From JAZDJJ01 sp043804035 (GTDB lineage: Bacteria; Bacteroidota; Bacteroidia; Palsa-948), in the NCBI GenBank assembly GCA_043804035.1, contig JAZDJJ010000042.1:1-23881 (forward strand): a DNA stretch of 23,881 nt, written 5' to 3'. Numbering within the stretch: the stretch's first letter is position 1; every line of letters starts with the position of its first letter. The notes beneath the pieces are model-generated. The model searched no databases and was not told the origin of the DNA. It saw only the letters and a program-made list of their open reading frames with translations. Positions 1 through 8,551 of the stretch are shown in pieces. The translations under genes and the position numbers were made by a program.

Positions 1-2
1 TT

Positions 3-266
3 TTATTTTTTTGTCTGTTTGGTTCTGATTATCAAAAGTTTTTGCGTATTGACAACTTTCTTAAACCCTTTATTTATTAATCCGTTATAAAGTTTTTTGT
101 CGCCAGTCCACAAAACTCCTTTCAAATAATCAGTTAAGGCACCAAAATCAGTGCCACAGTATTTGAGTGTTTCATCGGAAACAGGATGAACATTTTGGGC
201 TGCAAGATTTGTGGTAGCATAAGCCCAAACTCCTATGAAAATAAGAGGGAGTAATTTTTTTTTCAT
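3..266 (-). CDS. Small secreted protein of unknown function
   Basis: An 87-residue protein that I do not recognise. I start it at the ATG at 266 rather than at the longer upstream start (344), because this puts a clean signal peptide at the N-terminus (MKKK, a hydrophobic stretch, then a likely cleavage after LAA-Q near residue 23). A well-spaced Bacteroidota promoter also lies at 314-344, inside the longer reading frame. The mature part is about 64 residues with one cysteine and a very basic C-terminus ending in several Lys/Thr residues. That tail could be a frameshifted end, so the gene may be a truncated form of something longer. The stop codon is at 3-5, at the window edge. It is probably exported to the periplasm; the function is unknown. 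Confidence 0.5.
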   Translation of the reverse strand: MKKKLLPLIFIGVWAYATTNLAAQNVHPVSDETLKYCGTDFGALTDYLKGVLWTGDKKLYNGLINKGFKKVVNTQKLLIIRTKQTKK

Positions 267-313
267 AATAAAATAGATTTGATTTAAAAATAAATAATTC
301 GGGAAAATAAAGT

Positions 314-344
314 CAAAAGTATGTATTAATCTTATGATTGTCAA
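314..344 (-). promoter_or_regulatory. Bacteroidota-type promoter for the small secreted protein
   Basis: On the minus strand the -33 element TTG (342-344) is followed by 20 bases and then TACTTTTG (314-321), which matches the TAnnTTTG -7 consensus of Bacteroidota. The spacing is the canonical 19-21. A start of transcription near 307 would give a leader of about 40 bases to the ATG at 266. Confidence 0.55.
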
Positions 345-407
345 GAAGAAAATAATATTCTTTTTGGTTCATTTTTCAGTTAGTCAAATAATGTTAAAAA
401 AAATAAT

Positions 408-425
408 TTGTATTATGTGATACAA
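408..425. promoter_or_regulatory. Candidate PadR operator (inverted repeat)
   Basis: A perfect dyad, TTGTAT-N6-ATACAA, lies 18 bases upstream of the -7 box of the padR gene. A second, overlapping short dyad (ATAC-aag-GTAT, 420-430) follows. PadR-family regulators commonly bind dyads of this general kind and repress their own promoters. The position over the -33 region fits autorepression of the padR-pspC operon. The match is by structure and position only. Confidence 0.4.
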
Positions 426-443
426 GGTATTGTTTTTTTTATA

Positions 444-451
444 TATCTTTG
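444..451 (+). promoter_or_regulatory. -7 promoter box of the padR-pspC operon
   Basis: TATCTTTG matches the Bacteroidota TAnnTTTG consensus 45 bases before the padR ATG. No TTG lies at the usual 19-21 spacing; the nearest, at 430-432, is too close. The predicted transcript start is near 458. Confidence 0.4.
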
Positions 452-495
452 CATTGTAAAGTAAATTGTTAAACATAATACAATACATAACCAAT

Positions 496-819
496 ATGAA
501 TACCGAAAACACACAAGCACAAATGCGCAAAGGAATTCTGGAGTTTTGTATTCTTTCAATCCTGTCATCCGGTGATGAGTATCCCACAGCGATAATAGCA
601 AAAATGAAAGATGCAAAACTTGTGGTGGTAGAAGGAACGCTCTATCCTCTACTCACGCGATTAAAAAACATGGGATTTCTTAATTATCACTGGGAAGAAT
701 CCACTTCCGGTCCTCCGCGTAAATATTACAAACTCACTCATGCAGGAAAACAATTTTTGAAAGAACTTGAAATCACATGGGATGAACTCGTTAAAGCAGT
801 TAATAAGATTACTAAATAA
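496..819 (+). CDS. PadR-family transcriptional regulator
   Basis: A 107-residue winged-helix protein of the PadR family. The N-terminal part (about 10-30) reads RKGILEFCILSIL, the typical first helix. The middle (about 40-62) has the recognition region with VEGTLYPLLTRLKNMG, a PadR hallmark. The wing region (68-80) contains the conserved SGPPRKYYKLT. It is short and lacks the long C-terminal dimerisation domain, as in the PadR-s1 subfamily. I chose the ATG at 496 rather than the TTG at 466 because the homologous region starts just after it. It is 29 bases upstream of the PspC gene in the same direction. This PadR-PspC pairing is common in Bacteroidota, and it suggests the regulator controls the pspC gene and itself through the dyad at 408-425. 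Confidence 0.9.
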   Translation: MNTENTQAQMRKGILEFCILSILSSGDEYPTAIIAKMKDAKLVVVEGTLYPLLTRLKNMGFLNYHWEESTSGPPRKYYKLTHAGKQFLKELEITWDELVKAVNKITK

Positions 820-848
820 TTCATACTAACATTTAAAACCATATCACA

Positions 849-2537
849 ATGAACAAAACAGTAACTATCAACTTAAGCGGAATCATCTTTCACATTGATG
901 AAGATGCATACCAAAAATTAAATACCTATCTGAACACTATCCGCGGATATTTTTCCGAATCAGAAGGCAGAGATGAAATCATGGCAGACATTGAAAATCG
1001 TATTGCCGAGATGCTCTCAGAAAAAATCACCGACAAAAAACAAGTGGCGGTGATGACGGATATTGACCGTGTAATTGAATTGCTTGGCAATCCGGAAGAT
1101 TTTGCAACTGACAGAGAATCCTTATCTGAGGAAAAGAAAAAAGAAAAGCCATCTGTTTCTTTTACATCAAAGAGAAGAAGAATTTTTCGCAACCCCGACG
1201 ATAAAGTATTGGGTGGTGTTTGCGGTGGCATTGCTGCCTATTTTGATTTTGATGTACTATGGTTACGACTGCTGGTAGTTCTTTTATTCTTCGGCTTTGG
1301 TTCAGGATTGCTCATTTACATTATCCTTTGGATTATCATTCCCTTAGCAAAAACATCAGCAGAGAAATTAGAAATGCGCGGCGAAACAGTTAATGTAAGC
1401 AACATCGGGAAAACTGTTGAAGAAGAACTATCTCAATTGAAAAAGAAAATTGAGGACTTAAAAAACGAAACATATTCTCATGGCGATAAACAAAAAATTA
1501 AAGATAACACAAACAGATTTGTTGACTTTTGCAGTAGTGTATTTTCATGGTTCTTTAGATCGTTCGGAAAATTTATAGGTATTATTCTGATAGTAGTAGC
1601 CCTATGTTTTTTGATTGGCATTTTGAGTTCCATCTTCGGAATAATGAATATCTTTCATATTGAGTCGCATCATTTTTCTAATTTATTTTTATCGAAAGAA
1701 TTATTCTCAATCATTTTCACAAGCAATCAGATGATACTCACAACTATCGGACTCATTCTTTTTTTAGGTGTGCCTCTGCTGATGATTATTTATGGTGGGT
1801 TTAAATTATTGTTAGGGATAAAAACAAAAAACAAAATCGTTAAAATTATTGCTACTATAATGTGGCTTGTTGGTCTCGCTATATGTCTGATGGTTGGCAT
1901 TCAGATGAACAATCAATTTTCCAACAAAGCAACCATCCGCAAAAAAATTCATATTCAACAGCCAAAAGGCGATACAATTTTTCTAAAGGGAAAGTTCTTT
2001 GACGAAGAAATGGAAGAAGATGAAGATCATGATGCAAGCATTAGAATCAACCAATGGCATTTAATAACAGTAGATGGAGAAAAAATAAACTTCGGCTTTC
2101 CAAGAATGAATATTGTGAAAAGCAAAACAGATAGTTTTGAATTAACGATTATTTACTCTGCATACGGTACAGATAAAAAAATTGCACACGAAATTGCCAA
2201 CAATATTATTTACGAAGTAACGCAAAACGATTCCGTGCTTGAGTTTGATTCTTATTTTACTATTTCCAAAAAGGATAAATGGAAAAAACAAAAAGTAGAA
2301 ATGATTTTGAAAGTTCCGAAGAACAAAGTTATTTATGTAGGAGACGAAATGGAAAATATCATCTTTGATAACGATAATGTAAGTAACACATTAGATAACG
2401 ATATGATTGATCACTTTTGGAAAATGACCACTGATGGATTGATGTGTTTGGATTGTCTTCAAGAAAAGAAAATAAAAAAACATTGCGTATGGTGGAAACG
2501 AATAAAACATCATATTGAAACAGACGACGATGAATAA
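849..2537 (+). CDS. PspC-domain membrane protein
   Basis: A 562-residue inner-membrane protein. Residues 1-90 form the conserved N-terminal module found ahead of PspC in Bacteroidota (MNKTVTINLSG, then ADIENRIAEML and DRVIELLGNPEDF). Residues 109-168 are a PspC domain with the signature KVLGGVCGGIAAYF and a first membrane hairpin. A coiled-coil-like stretch (about 185-215) is followed by further membrane segments near 240-265, 290-320 and 332-352. The C-terminal 200 residues are soluble, charged and end in Asp/Glu. PspC proteins sense or stabilise the envelope in the phage-shock response; in this phylum the pairing with PadR suggests an envelope-stress operon without the PspA/PspF system. The start codon is the first ATG, 29 bases after padR. 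Confidence 0.85.
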   Translation: MNKTVTINLSGIIFHIDEDAYQKLNTYLNTIRGYFSESEGRDEIMADIENRIAEMLSEKITDKKQVAVMTDIDRVIELLGNPEDFATDRESLSEEKKKEKPSVSFTSKRRRIFRNPDDKVLGGVCGGIAAYFDFDVLWLRLLVVLLFFGFGSGLLIYIILWIIIPLAKTSAEKLEMRGETVNVSNIGKTVEEELSQLKKKIEDLKNETYSHGDKQKIKDNTNRFVDFCSSVFSWFFRSFGKFIGIILIVVALCFLIGILSSIFGIMNIFHIESHHFSNLFLSKELFSIIFTSNQMILTTIGLILFLGVPLLMIIYGGFKLLLGIKTKNKIVKIIATIMWLVGLAICLMVGIQMNNQFSNKATIRKKIHIQQPKGDTIFLKGKFFDEEMEEDEDHDASIRINQWHLITVDGEKINFGFPRMNIVKSKTDSFELTIIYSAYGTDKKIAHEIANNIIYEVTQNDSVLEFDSYFTISKKDKWKKQKVEMILKVPKNKVIYVGDEMENIIFDNDNVSNTLDNDMIDHFWKMTTDGLMCLDCLQEKKIKKHCVWWKRIKHHIETDDDE

Positions 2538-2560
2538 ATGTGTTGTGAGGTTAACAATAC

Positions 2561-2754
2561 AGGACTTAACGCAAACATTCATTTATAAACTAAAATTCAT
2601 GCCACTAAGTTTTTGCTTTACAAGAGAATAATTCGTCAGAATTTCTTTGGTTCGGCTTGGTTCGGCTTCGCTCACCAACCGTGGCTCACCAACCTTGTGA
2701 ATCTTTGTGCCTTGGTGACTTTGTGGCAGAATAAGAAAACTCTACATAAGTCCT
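2561..2754. repeat. Inverted-repeat element in the pspC-receptor spacer
   Basis: The spacer between the PspC gene and the receptor (2538-2816) holds no gene. Its outer ends carry an exact 8-base inverted repeat (AGGACTTA at 2561-2568, TAAGTCCT at 2747-2754). A nested 9-of-10 inverted repeat lies inside (TGCCACTAAG 2600-2609 against CTTTGTGGCA 2719-2728). The phrase around 2703-2728 resembles the GTGCCTTGGTGACTTTGTGG type of dispersed repeat that I recall from many Bacteroidota genomes. It is best described as a small non-coding, MITE-like element. Confidence 0.4.
2649..2694. repeat. Paired short tandem duplications inside the 2561-2754 element
   Basis: GGTTCGGCTT occurs twice in direct tandem (2649-2658, 2659-2668). 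It is followed by GCTCACCAACC twice (2670-2680, 2684-2694). The two motifs are partly complementary (GGTT...AACC), so both arms of a small hairpin appear to have been duplicated. Confidence 0.5.
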
Positions 2755-2816
2755 ATTATCATAAATTAGAATTTTAAAATATCAATTCGTATTTAATATT
2801 ACCAAAAATTAAAACT

Positions 2817-5192
2817 ATGAAAAAAAAAATCGCAATTATTTTATCCTTGGCTTTAACCACAAATGTTTGGTCACAAGGATTCGTACAAAACATCAGAGGT
2901 ATTGTTATTGACAAACAATCTCAATCGCCTATACCGGGTGTTAATGTTATGTTATTAAATGTATCACCTGTCGTTGGTACGACAACAGATATAAATGGAA
3001 GATTTGTTTTGCCTAATGTTCCCATTGGAAGAGTTGGTGTTCAATTTTCTTTTGTTGGATACAACCAAACTGTTTTGAATAATATGATTCTTACTTCGGG
3101 TAAAGAATTAATTCTTAATGTAAGTTTGGAAGAGTCGGTTAAGATGCTTAGTGATGTGATAATCGTAGCGAAGCACAATAAAGCCAATCCTCTTAATGAG
3201 ATGGCTACTGTCAGTGCCCGTTCTTTCTCAATAGATGAGACCAATCGTTATGCGGGTACTTTGGCTGACCCTTCGCGTATGGCTGCTAACTTTGCAGGAG
3301 TGGCTGTTTCCGGCGATTCACGTAATGATATTATTATTCGTGGAAATTCTCCAATGGGTTTGCTTTGGCGATTAGACGGAATAAATATTCCTAACCCTAA
3401 TCATTTCGGAGCTCTTGGTACCACTGGCGGTCCAGTGAGTATGCTAAATAATAATCTTTTAGATAATTCCGATTTTATGACAGGCGCTTTTCCTGCTGAA
3501 TATGGTAATGCTCTATCAGGTGCTTTTGATTTGCGAATGCGAACAGGCAATAATGAGAAACACGAATTTGTAGGTCAAATGGGATTTAATGGATTTGAAT
3601 TGGGAGCCGAAGGACCTTTAACTAAAAATCACAATGGCTCATACATAGTAAATTATAGATATTCTGTAATGGATATAATGAACGCACTCGGAATTAAAAT
3701 TGGTTACACCGCTATCCCTCAATATCAAGACCTCTCTTTTAAGATTGATTTGCCAACAGGAACAAAATACGGACGCTTCTCTCTCTTTGGTATAGGCGGT
3801 AAAAGCTATATTGAATTATTAGATAAGAATAAACAAGAAGGCGACTTTTCTGTTACACCTTTTGATAACGATGTTTACTTCGGCTCTAATATGGGAGTGC
3901 TTGGTTTTTCGCATATATACTTCTTTAATGAAAAGACAAAACAGACCGTTAACCTTGCTATTTCCGGCACACAAAATACAGTTACTGTTGATAGTTTGTA
4001 TAACAATAAAGAAGATAAATTTTTGTCGTATGGACAAAAGTCATCTGAAATAAAATATTCATTATGTTACAACATCAACAAAAAAATCAATGCTTCAAAC
4101 ACTTTTAATACAGGCATAATAGCCGATGTTTATGATTTTAATTACAATGATAGTGCTTTGCAAAGAGTACGGCCTACTATCAATTATATCACTATACATA
4201 AATTCAATGGCAATAGTTCGCTTATGCAAGCATACATAAAATGGCAACATAAATTTTCGGATAAATTAATTTTGAACACAGGAATACATTATCAACAATT
4301 CCTGTTAAATAATAGTTTAGCAGTAGAACCGCGATTAGGTATAAAATGGAATATTGATTCAAAACAATCTATCAGCACCGGTGTAGGTATGCACAGTCAA
4401 TTGCAACCGATGAGTATATATTTTTATGAAACACACAATAGCGATAATACTTATACGCGAACAAATAATAATTTAGATTTTTCAAAAAGCAATCATTTTG
4501 TTGTTGCTTATGACAATGCTTTTGCAACAAACTGGCGTGTGAAAACAGAAATATATTATCAGCAACTTTATGACATTCCTGTTGAAACAACAAAGAGTAC
4601 TTTTTCTGTTCTTAATATTGGTGCCGATTTTGTAATTCCTGATGTTGATAATTTGAAAAACAATGGCACAGGTGATAATCGCGGAGTAGAACTTACGATA
4701 GAAAAATTTTTCAATAAAGATTATTACTTTTTAATTACTGCATCATTGTTTGATTCAAAATATAAAGGTAGCGATGGAATAAAGCGTAATACAGCATTTA
4801 ACGGTGGTTATACTTTGAATGCATTGGCCGGTGCCGAATTTAATCTTGACAAAAAAAACAGCAAAGTCATCACGATAAATACTAAAGTTAATTATGCCGG
4901 TGGAAAGTGTTACATACCTACTCTTCTTGCCGAAAGCCAACTTCAACACAAAGCCGTTTATGATTATGCACACGCTTACGAAAAACATTATCCCGATTAT
5001 TCACGGGTAGATATAAAAATTGGCTTTAAACTGAACCTGCGAAAAATAACACAAGAATGGGATTTTGAAATTCAAAACATTTTAAATCGTAAAAATATTT
5101 TTCAACAGATTTATAATCCAAAAAAAGGTGATATACAAACCGAATATCAATTAGGCATCTTTCCAATGATGACGTATCGGATTTTGTTTTAA
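2817..5192 (+). CDS. TonB-dependent outer-membrane receptor with carboxypeptidase-regulatory-like domain
   Basis: A 791-residue outer-membrane protein. It has a signal peptide (about 1-19, cleavage near WS-Q) and a CarboxypepD_reg-like beta-sandwich at about 25-105 (RGIVIDKQSQSPIPGVNV ... TTDINGRFVLPNVPIG ... VGY). A TonB plug follows at about 125-240 (DIIIRGNSPMGLLWRLDGI, then AEYGNALSGAFDLRMR), then a long beta-barrel ending in an aromatic residue (YRILF), as outer-membrane barrels do. This architecture takes up bulky substrates using TonB energy. It lacks the full SusC length (about 1000 residues) and no SusD-like partner lies beside it, so the substrate cannot be named. It is a single gene, convergent with the SpoIID-like gene downstream. 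No clear -7 box was found upstream. Confidence 0.85.
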   Translation: MKKKIAIILSLALTTNVWSQGFVQNIRGIVIDKQSQSPIPGVNVMLLNVSPVVGTTTDINGRFVLPNVPIGRVGVQFSFVGYNQTVLNNMILTSGKELILNVSLEESVKMLSDVIIVAKHNKANPLNEMATVSARSFSIDETNRYAGTLADPSRMAANFAGVAVSGDSRNDIIIRGNSPMGLLWRLDGINIPNPNHFGALGTTGGPVSMLNNNLLDNSDFMTGAFPAEYGNALSGAFDLRMRTGNNEKHEFVGQMGFNGFELGAEGPLTKNHNGSYIVNYRYSVMDIMNALGIKIGYTAIPQYQDLSFKIDLPTGTKYGRFSLFGIGGKSYIELLDKNKQEGDFSVTPFDNDVYFGSNMGVLGFSHIYFFNEKTKQTVNLAISGTQNTVTVDSLYNNKEDKFLSYGQKSSEIKYSLCYNINKKINASNTFNTGIIADVYDFNYNDSALQRVRPTINYITIHKFNGNSSLMQAYIKWQHKFSDKLILNTGIHYQQFLLNNSLAVEPRLGIKWNIDSKQSISTGVGMHSQLQPMSIYFYETHNSDNTYTRTNNNLDFSKSNHFVVAYDNAFATNWRVKTEIYYQQLYDIPVETTKSTFSVLNIGADFVIPDVDNLKNNGTGDNRGVELTIEKFFNKDYYFLITASLFDSKYKGSDGIKRNTAFNGGYTLNALAGAEFNLDKKNSKVITINTKVNYAGGKCYIPTLLAESQLQHKAVYDYAHAYEKHYPDYSRVDIKIGFKLNLRKITQEWDFEIQNILNRKNIFQQIYNPKKGDIQTEYQLGIFPMMTYRILF

Positions 5193-5337
5193 GGAGCAAT
5201 GCGGTCAAAAATTCATCGCAACTTTGAAAAAAAAGTAGTATCGGTAATTTGAATCTATCTTCTTTTTACATTGTTATCGGTTATCTGTCAAGTTTGTCAA
5301 AAAATCAGCACGAACATTGATAGATGTTTACAAACAT

Positions 5338-6531
5338 TTACTCAGTTTTGAAAAAATCCAATTGAGAAAATCTGATTAAATGAATATTAGTATAATAATA
5401 GTTCAATATCATAGTATAAGAATATCCTTTCTCGGACATTCTCATAGCACCTTCCTGGCATAATCCTACTCCATGTCCAAATCCTCTGCCTTTAAAAATC
5501 ATATTTTCATTTTCTTCTTTGATAGTAAAGAATGTAGATTTTAGTTTTATGTCTTCACGAATAAATTTTAAAGGAATAAAATAACCATTATTTACTAAAT
5601 AAACAGAACGATATGGTTGGTCAAAATTCAAAATTTTTTTTACCATTTGTGTATCAGTAATCGGATAATTGTATTTGGCACCAATGTATTTTAACCAGAG
5701 ATTTTTTGGAATTTTTTTTTCCCATATTGCATTTGGCTTCTTCGTGCAGAATGTATCATTGATAGAGCGAAGACAAGGAACTGCTTTTGACCAAACATCT
5801 TCTGCCCTCGCAGTTTGTCCTCCGCAATTTGAATGAAATGCAGAGGTAATTATTTTGGCACTGTCATCCACCAAAATGTATTCAGATGTTTCAAAAGTTG
5901 CTGCACAAATTCTGGAATTAAAACTTTTCCCTTTGAACACCTGACAATGCACTTCATCGCAAAGTTGAAACCCTTCGTCCTCATGCCTGCGCCAATTACC
6001 AAGAGAATATGTGCGGCAAACAATTGCTTTCACTTTATTAAACTCCTGAGGATTCTTTGTGCCTACTTCTGCTTGTACAACGCCCGGTACATATTTTTCA
6101 ATAGCCACATTATTTATCAGGCATAATGATTTATAGAAAACGGAAATTTTAAGTTCGTCATCATAAGTTCTGAAATTCGGTTCATAAGTAATCGGCATAA
6201 GATTAAAACTTGAGGAAGTTGTTTTTGGAACAATGCGAATCGCAAGAAATTTTCTGGAATAACTCGGTTTTTTAATTGCCAAAGAATCATCTTCCAACGA
6301 AATCCGAATAACAGAATTATTATCTATGTCAAAAAGTTTTATGTTGTCGGCATACAAATCATATTCACCCGAAACACAAGTAAATGTAATTGCTGAAATA
6401 ACAGAGCCGTTATAAATCCCGATTGAAATATTTTGTTGTTGGCTTTCTGAAATTTGTGATTGAGCATAAAGAGAAACACGAGGGAAAATTCCAAAAGACA
6501 AAAATAAAATGAGTAAAATTATTTTTTTCAT
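5338..6531 (-). CDS. SpoIID/LytB-domain protein
   Basis: A 397-residue exported protein with a SpoIID domain. I start it at the ATG at 6531, which places a signal peptide first (MKKIILLILFLSFG..., cleavage near YAQ). The SpoIID core spans about residues 120-375: IEKYVPGVVQAEVG (144-157) with its conserved glutamates, VKAIVCRTYSL (167-177), LCDEVHCQVFKG (190-201), HSNCGGQT (233-240), and near the end the G-x-G-HGVGLCQEGA motif. SpoIID proteins are lytic transglycosylases that cleave denuded glycan strands; LytB homologues act with cell-wall amidases. Bacteroidota do not sporulate, so a role in peptidoglycan turnover is the likely one. It is last in the queE - porE-like - spoIID cluster, 42 bases after its neighbour. 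Confidence 0.85.
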   Translation of the reverse strand: MKKIILLILFLSFGIFPRVSLYAQSQISESQQQNISIGIYNGSVISAITFTCVSGEYDLYADNIKLFDIDNNSVIRISLEDDSLAIKKPSYSRKFLAIRIVPKTTSSSFNLMPITYEPNFRTYDDELKISVFYKSLCLINNVAIEKYVPGVVQAEVGTKNPQEFNKVKAIVCRTYSLGNWRRHEDEGFQLCDEVHCQVFKGKSFNSRICAATFETSEYILVDDSAKIITSAFHSNCGGQTARAEDVWSKAVPCLRSINDTFCTKKPNAIWEKKIPKNLWLKYIGAKYNYPITDTQMVKKILNFDQPYRSVYLVNNGYFIPLKFIREDIKLKSTFFTIKEENENMIFKGRGFGHGVGLCQEGAMRMSEKGYSYTMILNYYYTNIHLIRFSQLDFFKTE

Positions 6532-6573
6532 GAAATTTCTGTAATACAATGAAACGCGTTGATAACACAGACA

Positions 6574-8547
6574 TTATTCAGCAATAACCTTAAACTCCGT
6601 CCTGCGATTCATCTGACGGTGTTCGTCTGAATCATTAGGAACAACGGGTTTTGTATCTCCGTATCCTTTGTAAGTCAGACGCTCTTTGAAAATATTATTT
6701 ACAACAAGATATTCATAAACGGACTTTGCACGATTCGCTGAAAGAATCTGATTTGATTTTTTATCTCCTACATTATCCGTATGCCCGCTGAGTTCTATCT
6801 TCATCGTTTTATTATTATTAAGAAAAGAAATCAACTTATTTAGTTCTGCCCGTGATTCATCCTTTAAATTATATTCTGCTGTTTCAAAAAAAACATTTTT
6901 TAGTATCACAGTGCTGTCAACTGCAATGAGAGAAAGCGGAATGGTGATTGCTACAGGATCGTAATTTTTGTTTGCTATCAAAGAAAAATTTTCGGAATGA
7001 AAAAGATATTTTTCTTTAGAAACATTAAAAGCATAATCCCGATTCAGAGGAAGGCATATTAAAAATTCGCCATTCATATTGTTTGAACTCCACTTCACAT
7101 AAGTTTTTCCTGTTTTCAAATCTATTACATCAATGTTGGCTTCTAACGGTTGTTTGGTAACAGCATCAATGACTTTTCCTTTCAGATATGTTGTCTTGAT
7201 GGGCTGTGCGGATTCATATAATTCAAACTGATACATATCTAATCCACCATAACCACCTTCTCTGTCAGATGCAAAATATGCGTGCTTGCCATTGCGTGAA
7301 ACGAGCAAGCTGTTTTCATCATTAAATGTGTTGATGGGATATCCAAGATTAACAGGCGGTCCCCATTCGCCGTTTGGCTGCCTGCGCGAAACAAAAATAT
7401 CCAGTCCTCCCATACCGGGATGACCATCAGAAGAAAAATAAAGTGTTTGATTATCGGAATGAATAAAAACAGATTCCTCGTTGCCGGAAGTGTTAATAAT
7501 ATCACTGAGTTTTGTTGGATTGCTCCACTTGCCATCATCTCCAAGTGTTGAACTCCAAATATCTTTTTGCCTTTTCCTGTTTTTATCCACTACTCCGCGA
7601 ATAAAATAAAGTGTTTTTCCATCAGATGCAAATGATGGTTGTGTTTCCCACCAAGGCGAGTTCACAGGGGCGCCCAGATTTTCGGGAGCCATCCAGTCGC
7701 CACCATTGCGGAAAGAAAAGAAAATATCACAACTGCCATATCCTTTTCGCTTTGCTCCATAACCAAAATCATTTTCGCAGGCGACAAAAAATAATATCTG
7801 TCCATCAGCCGAAAGACAAGGAGCACCTTCGTTGCCATCAGTATTTATATTCGCACCGATGCCGTGTACTTTATCCCATTTTCCATTCACTTTCGTATTG
7901 ATAAAAAAATCCTCCTGCCATCCATCTTTCGCGCCTTGTCCTTTTCCTGCAGGAGCAGGAAGTTTGCGAGTGAATAAAAAAGTGTTTTCATCAGCAGTAA
8001 TAGAAGGAAAATATTCATCATTCGCCGAGTTGATGCCATAACCCATATTTTCTGGTTTAAATGGAACAGGATTTTGAATAGCACCCATCGCAAATTCACA
8101 GTTCAATACATCCCGTTGAGCCATCTTCTTCATATCAGGATTGGAAGGTGATGAAGAAAGATATTTTTCAAAAATTACTTCTGCATCTTTGTATTTACCC
8201 GTTCCAATCAAAAGACGTCCTAATGAAAAATAATTTCCCGGAAAAAAATTTGGATCAATGCTGATAGCTTTTTGAATTTCTTTAATGGCTTTTTGCGGCT
8301 GTTGTAAATCGCTGTAAATGTATCCGAGCATGGTATGCGATTCAACAAACTTGTCATCTTCAATAATTGATTTCAATAAATATTGTCTGGCTTCTTCTAA
8401 CTTCATTCCATCGTAATATCTCAATGCTTCTTCGTAATACTTAATGGCTTTTTTATTTTCGGAAGAATACTTTTGCTGAGCGAATGAAAAACGGAAAACG
8501 AAAAACGAAAAATAAAAAATAAAAAATATTTTCAGATATTTCTTCAT
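6574..8547 (-). CDS. porE: PorE-like OmpA-family protein (TPR, PD40 propeller, regulatory domain, OmpA_C)
   Basis: A 657-residue periplasmic or outer-membrane protein with four modules in order. After a signal peptide (1-23, cleavage FA-Q) come TPR repeats (about 35-150). Next are WD40-like PD40 propeller blades (about 175-435), with repeated SxDGQxLFF/YFxS signatures such as SADGQILFF and SASDGKTLYF-type strands. A carboxypeptidase-regulatory-like fold follows at about 460-540 (LKGKVIDAVTKQPLEANI). The last module is OmpA_C (about 550-657) with SGHTDNVGD and NRAKSVYEYL, which carry the Asp and Arg that bind peptidoglycan. This order and length match PorE (PG1058) of the Porphyromonas type IX secretion system, which ties the machinery to peptidoglycan. 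Many Bacteroidota have paralogues of this layout, and I see no lipobox cysteine, so porE is a likely name but not certain. Start at ATG 8547, four bases after the queE stop. Confidence 0.7.
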   Translation of the reverse strand: MKKYLKIFFIFYFSFFVFRFSFAQQKYSSENKKAIKYYEEALRYYDGMKLEEARQYLLKSIIEDDKFVESHTMLGYIYSDLQQPQKAIKEIQKAISIDPNFFPGNYFSLGRLLIGTGKYKDAEVIFEKYLSSSPSNPDMKKMAQRDVLNCEFAMGAIQNPVPFKPENMGYGINSANDEYFPSITADENTFLFTRKLPAPAGKGQGAKDGWQEDFFINTKVNGKWDKVHGIGANINTDGNEGAPCLSADGQILFFVACENDFGYGAKRKGYGSCDIFFSFRNGGDWMAPENLGAPVNSPWWETQPSFASDGKTLYFIRGVVDKNRKRQKDIWSSTLGDDGKWSNPTKLSDIINTSGNEESVFIHSDNQTLYFSSDGHPGMGGLDIFVSRRQPNGEWGPPVNLGYPINTFNDENSLLVSRNGKHAYFASDREGGYGGLDMYQFELYESAQPIKTTYLKGKVIDAVTKQPLEANIDVIDLKTGKTYVKWSSNNMNGEFLICLPLNRDYAFNVSKEKYLFHSENFSLIANKNYDPVAITIPLSLIAVDSTVILKNVFFETAEYNLKDESRAELNKLISFLNNNKTMKIELSGHTDNVGDKKSNQILSANRAKSVYEYLVVNNIFKERLTYKGYGDTKPVVPNDSDEHRQMNRRTEFKVIAE

Positions 8548-8551
8548 ATCT

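Noticed and set aside
466..495. TTG start ten codons upstream of padR
   Set aside because: The ATG at 496 is directly before the conserved winged-helix region and leaves a sensible leader after the -7 box.
926..1231. Minus-strand open frame of about 100 codons inside the PspC gene
   Set aside because: Lies wholly opposite a well-supported gene; low-complexity Ser/Phe-rich translation with no recognisable domain.
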